From: an uncultured Lachnospiraceae bacterium
Lineage (GTDB): Bacteria > Bacillota > Clostridia > Lachnospirales > Lachnospiraceae
Reading direction: 5' to 3'
NCBI GenBank assembly: GCA_910586645.1
Contig: CAJUIS010000001.1
Coordinates: 1-64,000, forward strand
DNA length: 64,000 nucleotides
Of this stretch, positions 46,977 to 56,622 are shown piece by piece; positions within the stretch are counted from its first letter, which is position 1, and every line of letters begins with the position of its first letter. The translations under genes were made by a program, and so were the position numbers. Under the pieces are notes generated by a model. It ran no database searches and was not told where the DNA came from. It worked only from the letters and a program-made list of their open reading frames with translations.

Positions 46977-47990
46977 CTATTTTGTCTGATTTCCGGAAAA
47001 TCCATACAACAGTTCGTTCATATAATAATAAAGATTATTTCTGCAGTCAGCTTTCATTACGATGGATATAACCGTCTCTTTTTCTGCATTTTCACTTAAA
47101 AGCGCAAGACAATAGCCAGCATCGTTTGTCGTACCTGTTTTGCCGCCGATCACAGAAACGCCGCTTGGCGCGGTTTCTGTTCCCATCAGATATTTATTTG
47201 TCGATTTCCAGAGCTGCTGTACCGGCATGCCGGCAGCGTCCAGATAATCCACTGTGTATTCTTTTGTCCGGATCAGTTCTAAAAACGCATCTTCCTGAAT
47301 GGCCGCCTGAAAAAGTATGTACAAATCATAGACCGTCGTATAATGATCTTTATCGTGCAGACCGTTTGGATTTATAAAATGAGAATCCAGAGCTCCAAGA
47401 GCCCTTGCTTCCTGATTCATTAAATCGGCAAATGCATCCACGCTTCCAGAAATTCCTTCGGCAATGGCAATTGCCGCGTCATTGCCGCTTTGCATAATAA
47501 GTCCGTAAAGAAGCTGTCGTAAAGTAAGCCTGTCTCCCGCTTTTATATTGCAGACGGAAGAATCATGCGCCTGATCTGCGGCATTTTCACTGACCGTTAT
47601 AACACTGTCCAAATCGCCGTATTTTAACGCCAAATATGCCGTTAATATTTTCGTCGTACTTGCCGGATACATTTTCTGATAAATATTCTGTGCATATGTC
47701 ACTTCTTTCGTATTCAGATTGAAAACGCCTGACGCTTCCGCTACGTAAGAAGATGTACTCTCTGTCCCAATATTCTGTCCATCCGAAACACAGTAACTTT
47801 CGGCAAAAAACGGCTCCGTATTCTGCAGGGAAGTGTCATCCGGCGATATAAGCTGATATTTTTTTGAAGTATCATAAATATCGTATGCATTGGAAAAAAC
47901 CGTTTCTGATGAAGCCTGTCCGCATCCGGCGCATAAAAAGATGCAGCAGGACAACAACATTCCCGTCCATGTTTTATTTATACATTTCAC
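46977..47990 (-). CDS. D-alanyl-D-alanine carboxypeptidase (lipoprotein, S11 family)
   Basis: 337 residues. The N-terminus has a lipobox LCAGC, so it is a membrane lipoprotein. The S11 motifs are PASTTKIL (SxxK), MQSGNDAA (SxN) and GGKTGTTNDAG (KTG). It trims the last D-Ala of peptidoglycan stem peptides. It overlaps the end of mgsA by 17 bp and sits at the tail of the shape/min operon, fitting a peptidoglycan-maturation role. Confidence 0.85.
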   Translation of the reverse strand: MKCINKTWTGMLLSCCIFLCAGCGQASSETVFSNAYDIYDTSKKYQLISPDDTSLQNTEPFFAESYCVSDGQNIGTESTSSYVAEASGVFNLNTKEVTYAQNIYQKMYPASTTKILTAYLALKYGDLDSVITVSENAADQAHDSSVCNIKAGDRLTLRQLLYGLIMQSGNDAAIAIAEGISGSVDAFADLMNQEARALGALDSHFINPNGLHDKDHYTTVYDLYILFQAAIQEDAFLELIRTKEYTVDYLDAAGMPVQQLWKSTNKYLMGTETAPSGVSVIGGKTGTTNDAGYCLALLSENAEKETVISIVMKADCRNNLYYYMNELLYGFSGNQTK

Positions 47991-48369
47991 GCCACTCCAA
48001 GTCTCCTCTGTCCAAAGATTTAATCAGCAGTTCTGCAGTTGCAAGATTTGTAGCCAGAGGAATATTGTGCATATCGCATAACCGTACCGTACTGTCAACA
48101 TCCGGTTCATGGGATTTTGGCGATACCGGCTCACGCAGAAAAATGACAAGATCCAGTTCGTTTTGCTCAATCTGTGCGCCAAGCTGCTGCGCGCCTCCAA
48201 GATGCCCGGCCAGATATTTATGAATAGAAAGGTTTGTTACCTCTTCTATCAGCCTTCCGGTCGTTCCCGTTGCGTACAAATCATTTTTACACAATATTCC
48301 ACGATAGGCGATGCAAAAATTCTGCATTAATTTTTTTTTCGAATCGTGTGCAATTAATCCGATATTCAT
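47974..48369 (-). CDS. mgsA: methylglyoxal synthase
   Basis: 131 residues, starting MNIGLIAHDSKKKLMQNF. Signature residues include HDSKK and, later, the SPKSHEPDVDSTVRLCDMHN loop. Asp and His of the active site are in the typical order. It turns dihydroxyacetone phosphate into methylglyoxal, bypassing lower glycolysis. The gene overlaps rodA by four bases on one side and the carboxypeptidase on the other, an odd mix of metabolism with wall synthesis seen in other Clostridia. Confidence 0.9.
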   Translation of the reverse strand: MNIGLIAHDSKKKLMQNFCIAYRGILCKNDLYATGTTGRLIEEVTNLSIHKYLAGHLGGAQQLGAQIEQNELDLVIFLREPVSPKSHEPDVDSTVRLCDMHNIPLATNLATAELLIKSLDRGDLEWREMYK

Positions 48370-49487
48370 GATGTGTCCCCCATTCCATATTTTTTAGGCT
48401 GCAAGCCAACATTCAAAACAAAACCGATGCCCAAAAACAATGTAACCAAAGATGTCAGTCCATAGCTGACAAATGGAAGCGTAAGTCCTGTATTTGGCAT
48501 AAGACCCGTTGCAACGCATACATTTACAAATCCCTGAAATCCAATCAAAGACGCCATACCGCAGCAAATCAATCTTCCAGAAATATCCTTTGCTTTTCTT
48601 GCCATTATTATACATTCCATTACAATTAAAAATAATAACGCAATCACAATAACGGAACCGACAAAACCCAACTCCTCACCAACAATTGCAAAAATGAAAT
48701 CTGTCTGAGGCTCCGATATAAAATTTCCGTTTTTTACAGAGGTGATCTGACTGTTATTCAGTCCTTTCCCCCATAACTGGCCGGAGCCTATGGCCATTTT
48801 TGAATTAAGCTGCTGATATGCCAAATCTGCATATTTTTCCGGCTGCAGCCATGCCATAATCCGTTTATACTGATATGGATCCAAAATTTTCTGATCTGTC
48901 TGCAAAATCAAGCTGATAAATATAATTACCGCAGGTACGCTGACCGCTAAAACGCCCAATACTATTTTATAACTTAATCCCGCAATAAACAAGAGGGTAA
49001 CAAAGATTAAAGCCGTTACAATCGTCGTGGATAAATCCGGCTGCTCTTTAATCAAAACCAAAGGAATTCCAGCCAGAATGAAAGATAACCCCAAAATTTT
49101 TACGGTATTCAGCTTCTCCTGATATTTCATAAAAAAATATGCAAAAAACAAAATCAACAAGATTTTAGACAATTCAGAAGGCTGAAAACGTATGCCTGCA
49201 ATTTCAATCCAGCGTGTCGCCCCGTTTGCGCCCTCTCCCATAACTTTTACAAGCGCAAGGAGACCAAGGTTTAAAATATAGCCAAGCCAGCTAAACCGCA
49301 GAAAAAGGGAATAATCAATTACAGAAACGCATATCATAACAACCATTCCCAGGAAAAGCCCTAAAATCTGCTTATTCTGTACAGATTCTTTTGCGCTTCC
49401 AATGACCAGAATCCCAAGAATCGTAATGGCGGTTACATAAATCACCAATCTGAAATTGTAGTTCTTAAACTTGTATTGTTTCAGCAT
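48366..49487 (-). CDS. rodA: RodA-type SEDS peptidoglycan glycosyltransferase
   Basis: 373 residues and ten membrane segments of the SEDS family. The conserved WIEIAGIRFQPSELSKILLI (Glu/Ser region), GQLWGKGLNNSQ and ...FISEPQTDFIFAIVGEELGF are present. RodA builds glycan strands for lateral growth with PBP2, which is encoded in the same cluster. Position directly downstream of minE supports a rod-shape assignment over FtsW/SpoVE. Confidence 0.9.
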   Translation of the reverse strand: MLKQYKFKNYNFRLVIYVTAITILGILVIGSAKESVQNKQILGLFLGMVVMICVSVIDYSLFLRFSWLGYILNLGLLALVKVMGEGANGATRWIEIAGIRFQPSELSKILLILFFAYFFMKYQEKLNTVKILGLSFILAGIPLVLIKEQPDLSTTIVTALIFVTLLFIAGLSYKIVLGVLAVSVPAVIIFISLILQTDQKILDPYQYKRIMAWLQPEKYADLAYQQLNSKMAIGSGQLWGKGLNNSQITSVKNGNFISEPQTDFIFAIVGEELGFVGSVIVIALLFLIVMECIIMARKAKDISGRLICCGMASLIGFQGFVNVCVATGLMPNTGLTLPFVSYGLTSLVTLFLGIGFVLNVGLQPKKYGMGDTS

Positions 49488-49522
49488 AAATAATCTGTCG
49501 GTTCCCTTCTTTCAAATTTCCG

Positions 49523-49795
49523 TCAGGAAGAATGATGCATTCCCTTAATTGGGATATTTGCGTATAACGCAGGCACTTTTCCATTATCTGTTTCTGATTC
49601 TGTCTGCGTAATCTGAATATCCAGACCTTCCGCATCAATTTCCATATATTTGGATATTACATGGATAATATCATTTTTTATCAATTCCATAACTTCCGGC
49701 GAACAGTTTGCGCGATCGGATACCAAAACAAGTTTCAAACGATCTTTCGCTATATTGCCGGAGTTCTTTTTCCTAAAAAAGTCCGCGAATGACAT
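49523..49795 (-). CDS. minE: cell division topological specificity factor MinE
   Basis: 90 residues. The N-terminal MinD-binding helix (SFADFFRKKNSGNIAKDRLK) and the dimer region (DIQITQTESETDN) are recognisable. MinE drives MinD/MinC oscillation so that the inhibitor stays at the poles. It lies 15 bp downstream of minD. MinE in a Firmicute, as in Clostridia, indicates an oscillating rather than DivIVA-anchored system. Confidence 0.9.
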   Translation of the reverse strand: MSFADFFRKKNSGNIAKDRLKLVLVSDRANCSPEVMELIKNDIIHVISKYMEIDAEGLDIQITQTESETDNGKVPALYANIPIKGMHHSS

Positions 49796-49810
49796 TTTAT
49801 CCTCCCTATT

Positions 49811-50596
49811 CTATTTAAACAAACCTGCAAGTTTTGCAAATACGGACGCCTTCTTCTGTAAATCTAAAAACGGGACTTCTTCTCCGACAATCCTCCTGCA
49901 AATGTTTGCAAAAGCTTTTCCGGCCAATGCGTCGGAACCAACAAGCGGTTCTCCCTGATTGGTGGAAATGACAATCTGTTCATCATCCGGCACAACGCCA
50001 ATCAGATTAATTGCAAGAATTTCACATACGTCTTCCACTGTCATCATATCGCCGCGTTTTACCATATCCATACGCAGCCGGTTTACAATAAGCTGCGTCT
50101 GTTTGATTTCGTTTGCCTCCAAAAGACCGATGATCCTGTCTGCGTCACGAATTGCGGATACCTCCGGCGTCGTAACGACAACCGCGCGGTCTGCCCCTGC
50201 AATCGCATTCTGAAATCCCTGTTCAATTCCTGCAGGACAGTCTAAAAGTATGTAATCAAATTCTTCCCGAAGCTCGTCTGTAAGTTTCTTCATCTGCTCC
50301 GGCGTCACGGAGCTTTTATCCCTCGTCTGTGCAGACGGAAGCAGGGAAAGATTCGGATATTTTTTATCTTTAATCAACGCCTGTTTCATCCGGCAGCTTC
50401 CTTCTATTACATCAACCAGATTGTATACAATTCTGTTTTCCAGTCCCATAACAACATCAAGATTCCGCAGCCCTATATCCGTATCAATCAATACAACTTT
50501 CTTATTCAACTGTGCCAGACCGGTTCCCACATTGGCAGTTGTCGTTGTTTTGCCAACGCCCCCCTTGCCGGATGTAATTACAATTACCTCACTCAT
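49811..50596 (-). CDS. minD: septum site-determining ATPase MinD
   Basis: 261 residues. Deviant Walker A GKGGVGKTTTTANVG, DTDIGLRNLDVVMGLENR, LLDCPAGIEQGF and the C-terminal membrane-targeting helix (KKASVFAKLAGLFK). It binds the membrane as an ATP dimer and recruits MinC. Between minC and minE as in other MinE-using bacteria. Confidence 0.95.
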   Translation of the reverse strand: MSEVIVITSGKGGVGKTTTTANVGTGLAQLNKKVVLIDTDIGLRNLDVVMGLENRIVYNLVDVIEGSCRMKQALIKDKKYPNLSLLPSAQTRDKSSVTPEQMKKLTDELREEFDYILLDCPAGIEQGFQNAIAGADRAVVVTTPEVSAIRDADRIIGLLEANEIKQTQLIVNRLRMDMVKRGDMMTVEDVCEILAINLIGVVPDDEQIVISTNQGEPLVGSDALAGKAFANICRRIVGEEVPFLDLQKKASVFAKLAGLFK

Positions 50597-50616
50597 TTTT
50601 TCAATCCTCCTGAATA

Positions 50617-51297
50617 TTATATGTTATTAAATGTGTTTTTCGTAATTGGCTCAATCAGAATATGTCCGTCTGATACGGTAGCCGCCCGAGGTTCCGCCGC
50701 TGTTTTCCTGCGTTCGCGAATGGATGCAAGAATACCTTTGTCCGCGCTTCTGCCGATAATGCCGCCAATTTTTATCTGTACGGGGTTCATATCAAGCGCC
50801 ACGACAAAGCAGTTTTCATTCCCGGACGCTCCGGCATAAGCCGTTCCTTTTAAAGCTCCCAAAATCACAATGTTTCCGGTGGAGATAATTTTAGCTCCGG
50901 GATTGACGTCTCCGATGATAATAATACTCGTTTCGCATTCAAGCACCTGCCCGGACCGAAGCGTTCCTTTATAAAACTTTCCGGTATTTCCAGCTTCTTC
51001 TTCCAATTTCCGTTCCACTCTTTGTTTGGTATATTGTTCTCGTATTTCATCATTGTCAATAATGCATACGACATGAATGCTTGTCTTTTGAGATATGGTA
51101 TCCAAAATCTGATATTCTTCTTCTCTGGACAGTTCTCTTCCGTCAAAGGAAACCGCCATGCGGGCATTTTTGAAAAATTTTTCAGATTCGGAAAACTTGT
51201 CCGCAATACAGCCTAAAAGCTCCGAAAACGGAAGACTGGGATCTAAAATCAAATTCAGACCATATTTATTGCTCTTCATAATCACCGGCTGTGACAT
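50617..51297 (-). CDS. minC: septum formation inhibitor MinC
   Basis: 226 residues. An N-terminal FtsZ-interacting domain (about 1-100) and the C-terminal beta-helix domain with VLECETSIIIIGDVNPGAK, NIVILGALKGTAYAGASG and GGIIGRSADKG. It inhibits FtsZ assembly at poles under MinD control. Order minC-minD-minE, immediately downstream of PBP2. Confidence 0.92.
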   Translation of the reverse strand: MSQPVIMKSNKYGLNLILDPSLPFSELLGCIADKFSESEKFFKNARMAVSFDGRELSREEEYQILDTISQKTSIHVVCIIDNDEIREQYTKQRVERKLEEEAGNTGKFYKGTLRSGQVLECETSIIIIGDVNPGAKIISTGNIVILGALKGTAYAGASGNENCFVVALDMNPVQIKIGGIIGRSADKGILASIRERRKTAAEPRAATVSDGHILIEPITKNTFNNI

Positions 51298-51323
51298 ATT
51301 ATCCCTCCTGCTGCTGTTTTTCG

Positions 51324-54182
51324 TTAATCTGTAATCGTGTTGGAACCACTTACGTCTTTCGCCTGTCCGTTGATCAGTTCCTCTGCGCTCTGTACGCCAA
51401 AAATGTAAGAAAGAATATCTCTCGAGATGTCTAACGCATTGTGCGAGGTATATCCGAAGGCAATTCTTGTCGCAATGGAAATTTTCGGGTTGTTATAAGG
51501 TGCAAAACCTACAAACAACGCATGATTCGGACGGTTGGTCACCTGCTGCGCAGTTCCTGTTTTTCCTGCCGCTGCGACGGGAAAATCCTTAAAGCTGCTT
51601 GACTCTTCCACCATCATGCGCATACCGGAATGAATGGCGTCCCATTGTTCAGAATTCAGTGCGTCAATCTGGTTTTTTACTGTGGGTTCATAACTTTCCA
51701 ATACGGTTTCATTATTGGAATCTTTCACTTCTTTCAGCAAAGTCTGCTGATAAACAGTTCCTTTATTTGCAACGGCAGTCACATACCTTGCAATCTGAGC
51801 TGTTGTATAGTTGTTATTACTCTGTCCGATCACTGCTGTAATCGGATATTCATCCGCCACACTGGGCGAAGTTTCCGGTATTTCAATTCCTACCGTATCA
51901 TCCAGCCCATACATGGAAGCGTACTTTTTCACCGCCTGGATTCCTTTCTTTTCATTGTAAACCATTCCATTCAAACTTAAACGATAGCCCATCTCATAAA
52001 AATAATAGTTGCAGGAATCCCGGATAGCTTCAGACACATTAATCAGCCCATGGGTTGAGCCTGGATAGATCCAGCACTTTGGTCCGTTTTCTTCCAGGCG
52101 CGTAAAACGCCCTTCGTCTAAAATCTGCATATTGGTGTCAATGACGTTTTCCGCAAATCCGGCTGTGGCAGAAAGCATTTTGAATGTAGAACCGGGAGCC
52201 GTCTTCTCCTGTGTGGCATAATTATAAAGCGGATTTGACAGATCATTTCTGATACGCTCCCAATACTCACTGTCCATCGTATTCGCCAAGCGGTTATTGT
52301 CATAGCTTGGATAAGAAACAAGCGCCAGAATTTCTCCGGTTTTCACATCTGTGATCACGCAGGAACCCGTACAGGGATCCAGCGCAAGCTGCGCCGGAGT
52401 GATTTCAAGATGCTTGATTTTATCCCGTATAAAATTATAGGCAGATATGGAACCGCTTGTCAATGCCGTCCTCTGTTCCTCATCCTGTTTTAAGATTCCC
52501 TGATCATATAACAGAATGCAGAGCTGCGTTCCGCTGATTAGATTCTGCTGAATGATATACTTATAGATAATTTTTGAAAATTCATTGTCATCCGTCAGTT
52601 CTTCCCGAATAAAATCAAGCAAAGCCGAATAAATTTCATTGGAATCGGAATATTTTTGTTCCATGGAAAACTTTGTAATGTCAATCCAGTTCCTGGCAAT
52701 GGCATAGGTCAGATATTCTTTCAAACTAATGCTTCCGCCCGACCACTGAACATAAACGGCGTCTTTCGTATCAATTTTATTCTTCACAAGAATGCCCTTT
52801 TCTTTCAGCATTTTTATGATGTAGGTAATATAATCTTTGATTTCATTGTCCAAATCCCCAAAAGCCGCCGCTGTGTCCGAAACAAGTTCCGACTGGATGG
52901 ACGAAAGGACGCCCGACTGTTTGGAAAGAAATGCGGCGTACACTTCCTGTTCCGTTGCGCTTGCGTTTTCCGCAGAAAAATGGTTCATGTCAAGGACATT
53001 GTTCTGAATCAGGGCAAAATATACGTCGTCAATCGGTATAATCAAATCCGACGCACGGGCTACTTTTGAAGAATCATAATCTTTTACATTTCTGATATTG
53101 TCATGGACAATTCCCGCAATTTCCATTTCCAGCAGATCATATACCGCTTTTGTTAAATCCGCGTCTATGGACAGATAAGCGTTATTGCCTGCGGAAGGTT
53201 CAATCCGTTCTTTTGTTTCAACCACTTTTCCAAGATTGTCCACATAGACAGTTTCCTTCCCTTTCCGCCCTCTTAAAGTCTGATCCAGATACTGCTCAAT
53301 GCCGGACTTTCCAACCACATCCGTCAAAGAATATTCGTCGCTCTTTTTTGACAGTTTGTCGTATTCTTCCTGAGAAATATTTCCCGTATAACCGATAATC
53401 TGTGCAAAATATTTGCTGTCCACATATTTGCGGAGCGTGGCGGACGCAACTTCAACGCCCTGCAGAACGTCGGCGTTCTCGCTGACATAGGCGATTGTTT
53501 CTTCACACACGTCTGTGGCGATTGTCGTGGAAATATATTTTTGATAACTGTTTTCCGACATTGCATAACGGATTACCGTGATGCGGTACGCCATGTCCCC
53601 TTCATATTGCCCGGCAATGCCAAACTTATCCTCGCTCTGCAGATATTCCATAACCTGATCTGCAGTGGCTTCGCCTTCGTTATATAAAAGCTTTTTGTTA
53701 TAGGCAAGATCTTCCACTTTGGAATGCCCGTAAACATCGGCGAGGAAACGCTGCAGGACTTTTCCTTCTGCATTGTAAAAGAATTTTCCATTCTTTTTCC
53801 TGGAAATTTCAAAACCGTTGTCAATTTTATCCCCATTTTCATCCAGTTTCTTAAAAATCTTCTCTAAAACGCCATTGATCGCATTATTTTTCTCTTCCAG
53901 CGATTCATAGCTTCCGTTATCTTCAATTGTAATCGCATAGGCAAGCTCATTGTAAGCCAAAAGCTTTCCGTTCCTGTCGTAAATATTTCCCCGGGTGCTT
54001 ACAAGCTCTCTTTCTTTTTCAATTTTTAATGCGTAATTATTTAAATATTCTTCTCCCTGCACAATCTGGAGCATAAACAGACGCTGAAGAAGCGTTCCAA
54101 ACAAAACAAACATAACAACTGTTAAAACAAACAGCCTCGATTTAAAAAAATTGATCAAAAATTCTTTTACGGAATCAAGCAT
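51324..54182 (-). CDS. mrdA: large penicillin-binding protein 2 (class B transpeptidase)
   Basis: 952 residues, well above the ~600-700 of most PBP2. One N-terminal membrane helix, the dimerisation/pedestal domain, then a long extra region (about residues 355-615) of charged helices absent from classical PBP2. The transpeptidase domain follows, with APGSTFKMLSA (SxxK, near residue 664), DSCNYYF (SxN) and AGKTGTAQQ (KTG, near 873). It crosslinks lateral wall together with RodA. It overlaps mreD by eight bases and precedes minC. Confidence 0.9.
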   Translation of the reverse strand: MLDSVKEFLINFFKSRLFVLTVVMFVLFGTLLQRLFMLQIVQGEEYLNNYALKIEKERELVSTRGNIYDRNGKLLAYNELAYAITIEDNGSYESLEEKNNAINGVLEKIFKKLDENGDKIDNGFEISRKKNGKFFYNAEGKVLQRFLADVYGHSKVEDLAYNKKLLYNEGEATADQVMEYLQSEDKFGIAGQYEGDMAYRITVIRYAMSENSYQKYISTTIATDVCEETIAYVSENADVLQGVEVASATLRKYVDSKYFAQIIGYTGNISQEEYDKLSKKSDEYSLTDVVGKSGIEQYLDQTLRGRKGKETVYVDNLGKVVETKERIEPSAGNNAYLSIDADLTKAVYDLLEMEIAGIVHDNIRNVKDYDSSKVARASDLIIPIDDVYFALIQNNVLDMNHFSAENASATEQEVYAAFLSKQSGVLSSIQSELVSDTAAAFGDLDNEIKDYITYIIKMLKEKGILVKNKIDTKDAVYVQWSGGSISLKEYLTYAIARNWIDITKFSMEQKYSDSNEIYSALLDFIREELTDDNEFSKIIYKYIIQQNLISGTQLCILLYDQGILKQDEEQRTALTSGSISAYNFIRDKIKHLEITPAQLALDPCTGSCVITDVKTGEILALVSYPSYDNNRLANTMDSEYWERIRNDLSNPLYNYATQEKTAPGSTFKMLSATAGFAENVIDTNMQILDEGRFTRLEENGPKCWIYPGSTHGLINVSEAIRDSCNYYFYEMGYRLSLNGMVYNEKKGIQAVKKYASMYGLDDTVGIEIPETSPSVADEYPITAVIGQSNNNYTTAQIARYVTAVANKGTVYQQTLLKEVKDSNNETVLESYEPTVKNQIDALNSEQWDAIHSGMRMMVEESSSFKDFPVAAAGKTGTAQQVTNRPNHALFVGFAPYNNPKISIATRIAFGYTSHNALDISRDILSYIFGVQSAEELINGQAKDVSGSNTITD

Positions 54183-54708
54183 GCTTCCTTGCGTTCCTCC
54201 TTTCCACAGCTTCCAGTTTCTGATTGATTTTCAGCAGCAGGAAATATAAAAAAACAGTTACCATAATGGTATAAACCAGTTCCGGTATAATAATATGGAT
54301 CATATAATAATGGAATTCAAACTTTCTCCGTAAGAGAAACTGGAACACATAGACAAGAAGATTACAAACAAAATCACTTGCCGTAATCAATATCATCGGC
54401 AGTTTAATATCTTCCGGGAAGAAAATCTTTCGAAAAAAACCATTGATATAGCCAAGGTACATATAAATCATGGCATAAAAACCAAGTGTGCCTCCATAGA
54501 ATATATCTGTAAGAAGCCCACAGAAAAACCCAATCAAAAGCCCGTCTTTTTTCCCCCGCATAAAACCAAACGACGAAGTGACGATAATCAAAAGATTTGG
54601 AGAAATCGATGCGATGGAAAGGGCTTTAAATAAAGTGCACTGCAGTACGAAACAGATGATCACGATCACCATGACAACAATTTTACGTCTCATTGCATCC
54701 TCCGTCAC
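54175..54708 (-). CDS. mreD: rod shape-determining protein MreD
   Basis: 177 residues with five membrane segments, the usual MreD size. Contains the characteristic region GLLIGFFCGLLTDIFYG near residue 60. It belongs to the elongasome with MreB, MreC and RodA. It overlaps mreC by four bases and PBP2 by eight. Confidence 0.88.
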   Translation of the reverse strand: MTEDAMRRKIVVMVIVIICFVLQCTLFKALSIASISPNLLIIVTSSFGFMRGKKDGLLIGFFCGLLTDIFYGGTLGFYAMIYMYLGYINGFFRKIFFPEDIKLPMILITASDFVCNLLVYVFQFLLRRKFEFHYYMIHIIIPELVYTIMVTVFLYFLLLKINQKLEAVERRNARKHA

Positions 54709-55565
54709 TCTTCTTCGCCGGATTCTTTTTTATCCAGTATGACCAATACTTCCGCAACGTGTTCAAAATCCACCGCAGGAGTGACTGTCCCTGATTTTGT
54801 CAGATTGTTGGAATCTTTTTCTATGGAGCTTAAATATCCGATCAGAATCCCCTGCAGATATTTATCGCTGATATTAGACGTTACAACCGGATCTCCGGCT
54901 TCAACCTCGTCATCCGAATCTTTTAAATCGGTAAACAGGATATTCTGATTGGCATTCATCTCCTGCAAATCACCATGTACAATGCAGCGGTCCGAAGTAG
55001 TCAAAACCATGCCGCTTACTTTGCTGACGTCGTCAATAATGGAACGCACTTTTGCATAATTCGGCCCGACGTCCGTTACAATTCCCACAAGGCCGCTCCC
55101 GGCTATGACGTTCATATCCGGTTCTATGCCGTCTTTTTTTCCTTTATCAATAGTAAATATGGAAAACCAGTTGCCGGCGTCTTTTCCAATGACATTTGCC
55201 GCAACTTTCTCATAACTTGGATATTTTTGATCCAGCTCCAAAAGCTCGCGCAGATTGTTTAATTCATACTGCTCCAGCTTAATGGTATTTAATTCGGACG
55301 TCAGTTCGTCAACCTGTGTTTTTAATCTGGCGTTCTCTTCCATGACATCCTTTAAATCTTTTAAATTGTCCGTCTTATCCGAAATCCACCGCCCTACGTA
55401 ATTAATGCCCCTCTGCATGGGAATAAAAATATATCCCGCCGCCGTATTCAAAGGGTTTCCGGAAAGATTCATCGTAAAACTGGCATAGACGAAAACTGCG
55501 CACAGCAGAGTCAGACTAATCAGCATATATTTGGATGGAATCTTAAATTTGGGTTTCCGTCTCAT
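54705..55565 (-). CDS. mreC: rod shape-determining protein MreC
   Basis: 286 residues, one N-terminal membrane helix (about 11-31), a coiled coil (ENARLKTQVDELTSELNTIK) and the beta-barrel part (AANVIGKDAGNWFSIFTID, GLVGIVTDVGPNYAKVRSI). It links MreB filaments to the extracellular wall enzymes. Fourteen bp downstream of mreB. Confidence 0.92.
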   Translation of the reverse strand: MRRKPKFKIPSKYMLISLTLLCAVFVYASFTMNLSGNPLNTAAGYIFIPMQRGINYVGRWISDKTDNLKDLKDVMEENARLKTQVDELTSELNTIKLEQYELNNLRELLELDQKYPSYEKVAANVIGKDAGNWFSIFTIDKGKKDGIEPDMNVIAGSGLVGIVTDVGPNYAKVRSIIDDVSKVSGMVLTTSDRCIVHGDLQEMNANQNILFTDLKDSDDEVEAGDPVVTSNISDKYLQGILIGYLSSIEKDSNNLTKSGTVTPAVDFEHVAEVLVILDKKESGEEE

Positions 55566-55578
55566 TCAAATACCTCTG

Positions 55579-56595
55579 TTATTTTAAAATTCTTGTCTTC
55601 ATATTGAATGTCAGATGCTTGTATTTCTGATCTGAAACAATCTTACTCAGCCCCCGGACGACAGACTCCTCCGGATCTTCACAGGTATTTACGCGAATAT
55701 TTGTAATCTGCATAAACAATTCGTCAAGATTTTGAATCTGAGATCCTCCTCCGGTAATGTAGATTCCGGAATGTATAATGTCTTTTGCAACTTCCGGCGG
55801 CGTCTTTTCCAGTATCATCTTGATGGAATTGCAGATGGAATTTAAATTTTCTTTAATCGCTTCATATACCGTCTGCGCATTGATTTCCATTTCAATCGGA
55901 AGCCCGCTGACAAGATCTCTTCCCACAATTATCATGCTCTCTTCTCTGCCGGGAAGGCCGGAACCTAAAATTTCTTTTAAAGATTTTGCCGTTTTCTGTC
56001 CGATCACAAGATTGTAGGTGCGCTTGATATGGCTGATAATGGATTCGTCAATCCGGTTTCCTCCAAAATGAAGCAAATCGCTCAATACCAGGCCACCTAA
56101 GGAAATTACGGAGATTTCCGTCGTATCCGCACCGATGTCTACAATCATAATTCCGGTTGGCTCATTGACGTCAAGGCCAAGCCCCATGGCGTCTGCAATT
56201 GGCTTTTCACAGAGCAGAACATTTTTGGGTTTTGTCTTGCTTTTATAAAAAAGATCGAAGAAAGCCTTCTTTTCAACTTCTGTAATGTCCGTAGGCACTG
56301 CCACAATAAATTCGGCGCCATGAATCTTTCCTTTGGTGCGCATTTCCAGAAATTCAAAAATCATATTCTGGACGTTATTGAAATCTGCAATGACGCCGTT
56401 TACAATCGGGAACGTGACATGAATCGTCTCCGGCGCCTTTTCATACATCGCATATGCAGCGTCTCCGTAAGCATAGAGCTGATTTTTATTTACAATGGCA
56501 AGCGTATTTTTCTCGTTTAATATTTTTCCTGTTGATTTGCAGAACACTTTAATGTGGCAGGTTCCCAAATCAATACAGTAAACATTGTTGTTCAT
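55579..56595 (-). CDS. mreB: rod shape-determining actin homologue MreB
   Basis: 338 residues of the actin/Hsp70 fold: the phosphate-1 loop VYCIDLGTCHIKVF, IMIVDIGADTTEISVISLGG as phosphate-2, and GIYITGGGSQIQNLDEL as the adenosine motif. It is slightly diverged from the usual DLGTANT (here DLGTCHI). It organises lateral wall synthesis. First gene of the mre-min operon. Confidence 0.9.
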   Translation of the reverse strand: MNNNVYCIDLGTCHIKVFCKSTGKILNEKNTLAIVNKNQLYAYGDAAYAMYEKAPETIHVTFPIVNGVIADFNNVQNMIFEFLEMRTKGKIHGAEFIVAVPTDITEVEKKAFFDLFYKSKTKPKNVLLCEKPIADAMGLGLDVNEPTGIMIVDIGADTTEISVISLGGLVLSDLLHFGGNRIDESIISHIKRTYNLVIGQKTAKSLKEILGSGLPGREESMIIVGRDLVSGLPIEMEINAQTVYEAIKENLNSICNSIKMILEKTPPEVAKDIIHSGIYITGGGSQIQNLDELFMQITNIRVNTCEDPEESVVRGLSKIVSDQKYKHLTFNMKTRILK

Positions 56596-56622
56596 TGTGA
56601 TTCTCCCTTCGATCCGACTGCA

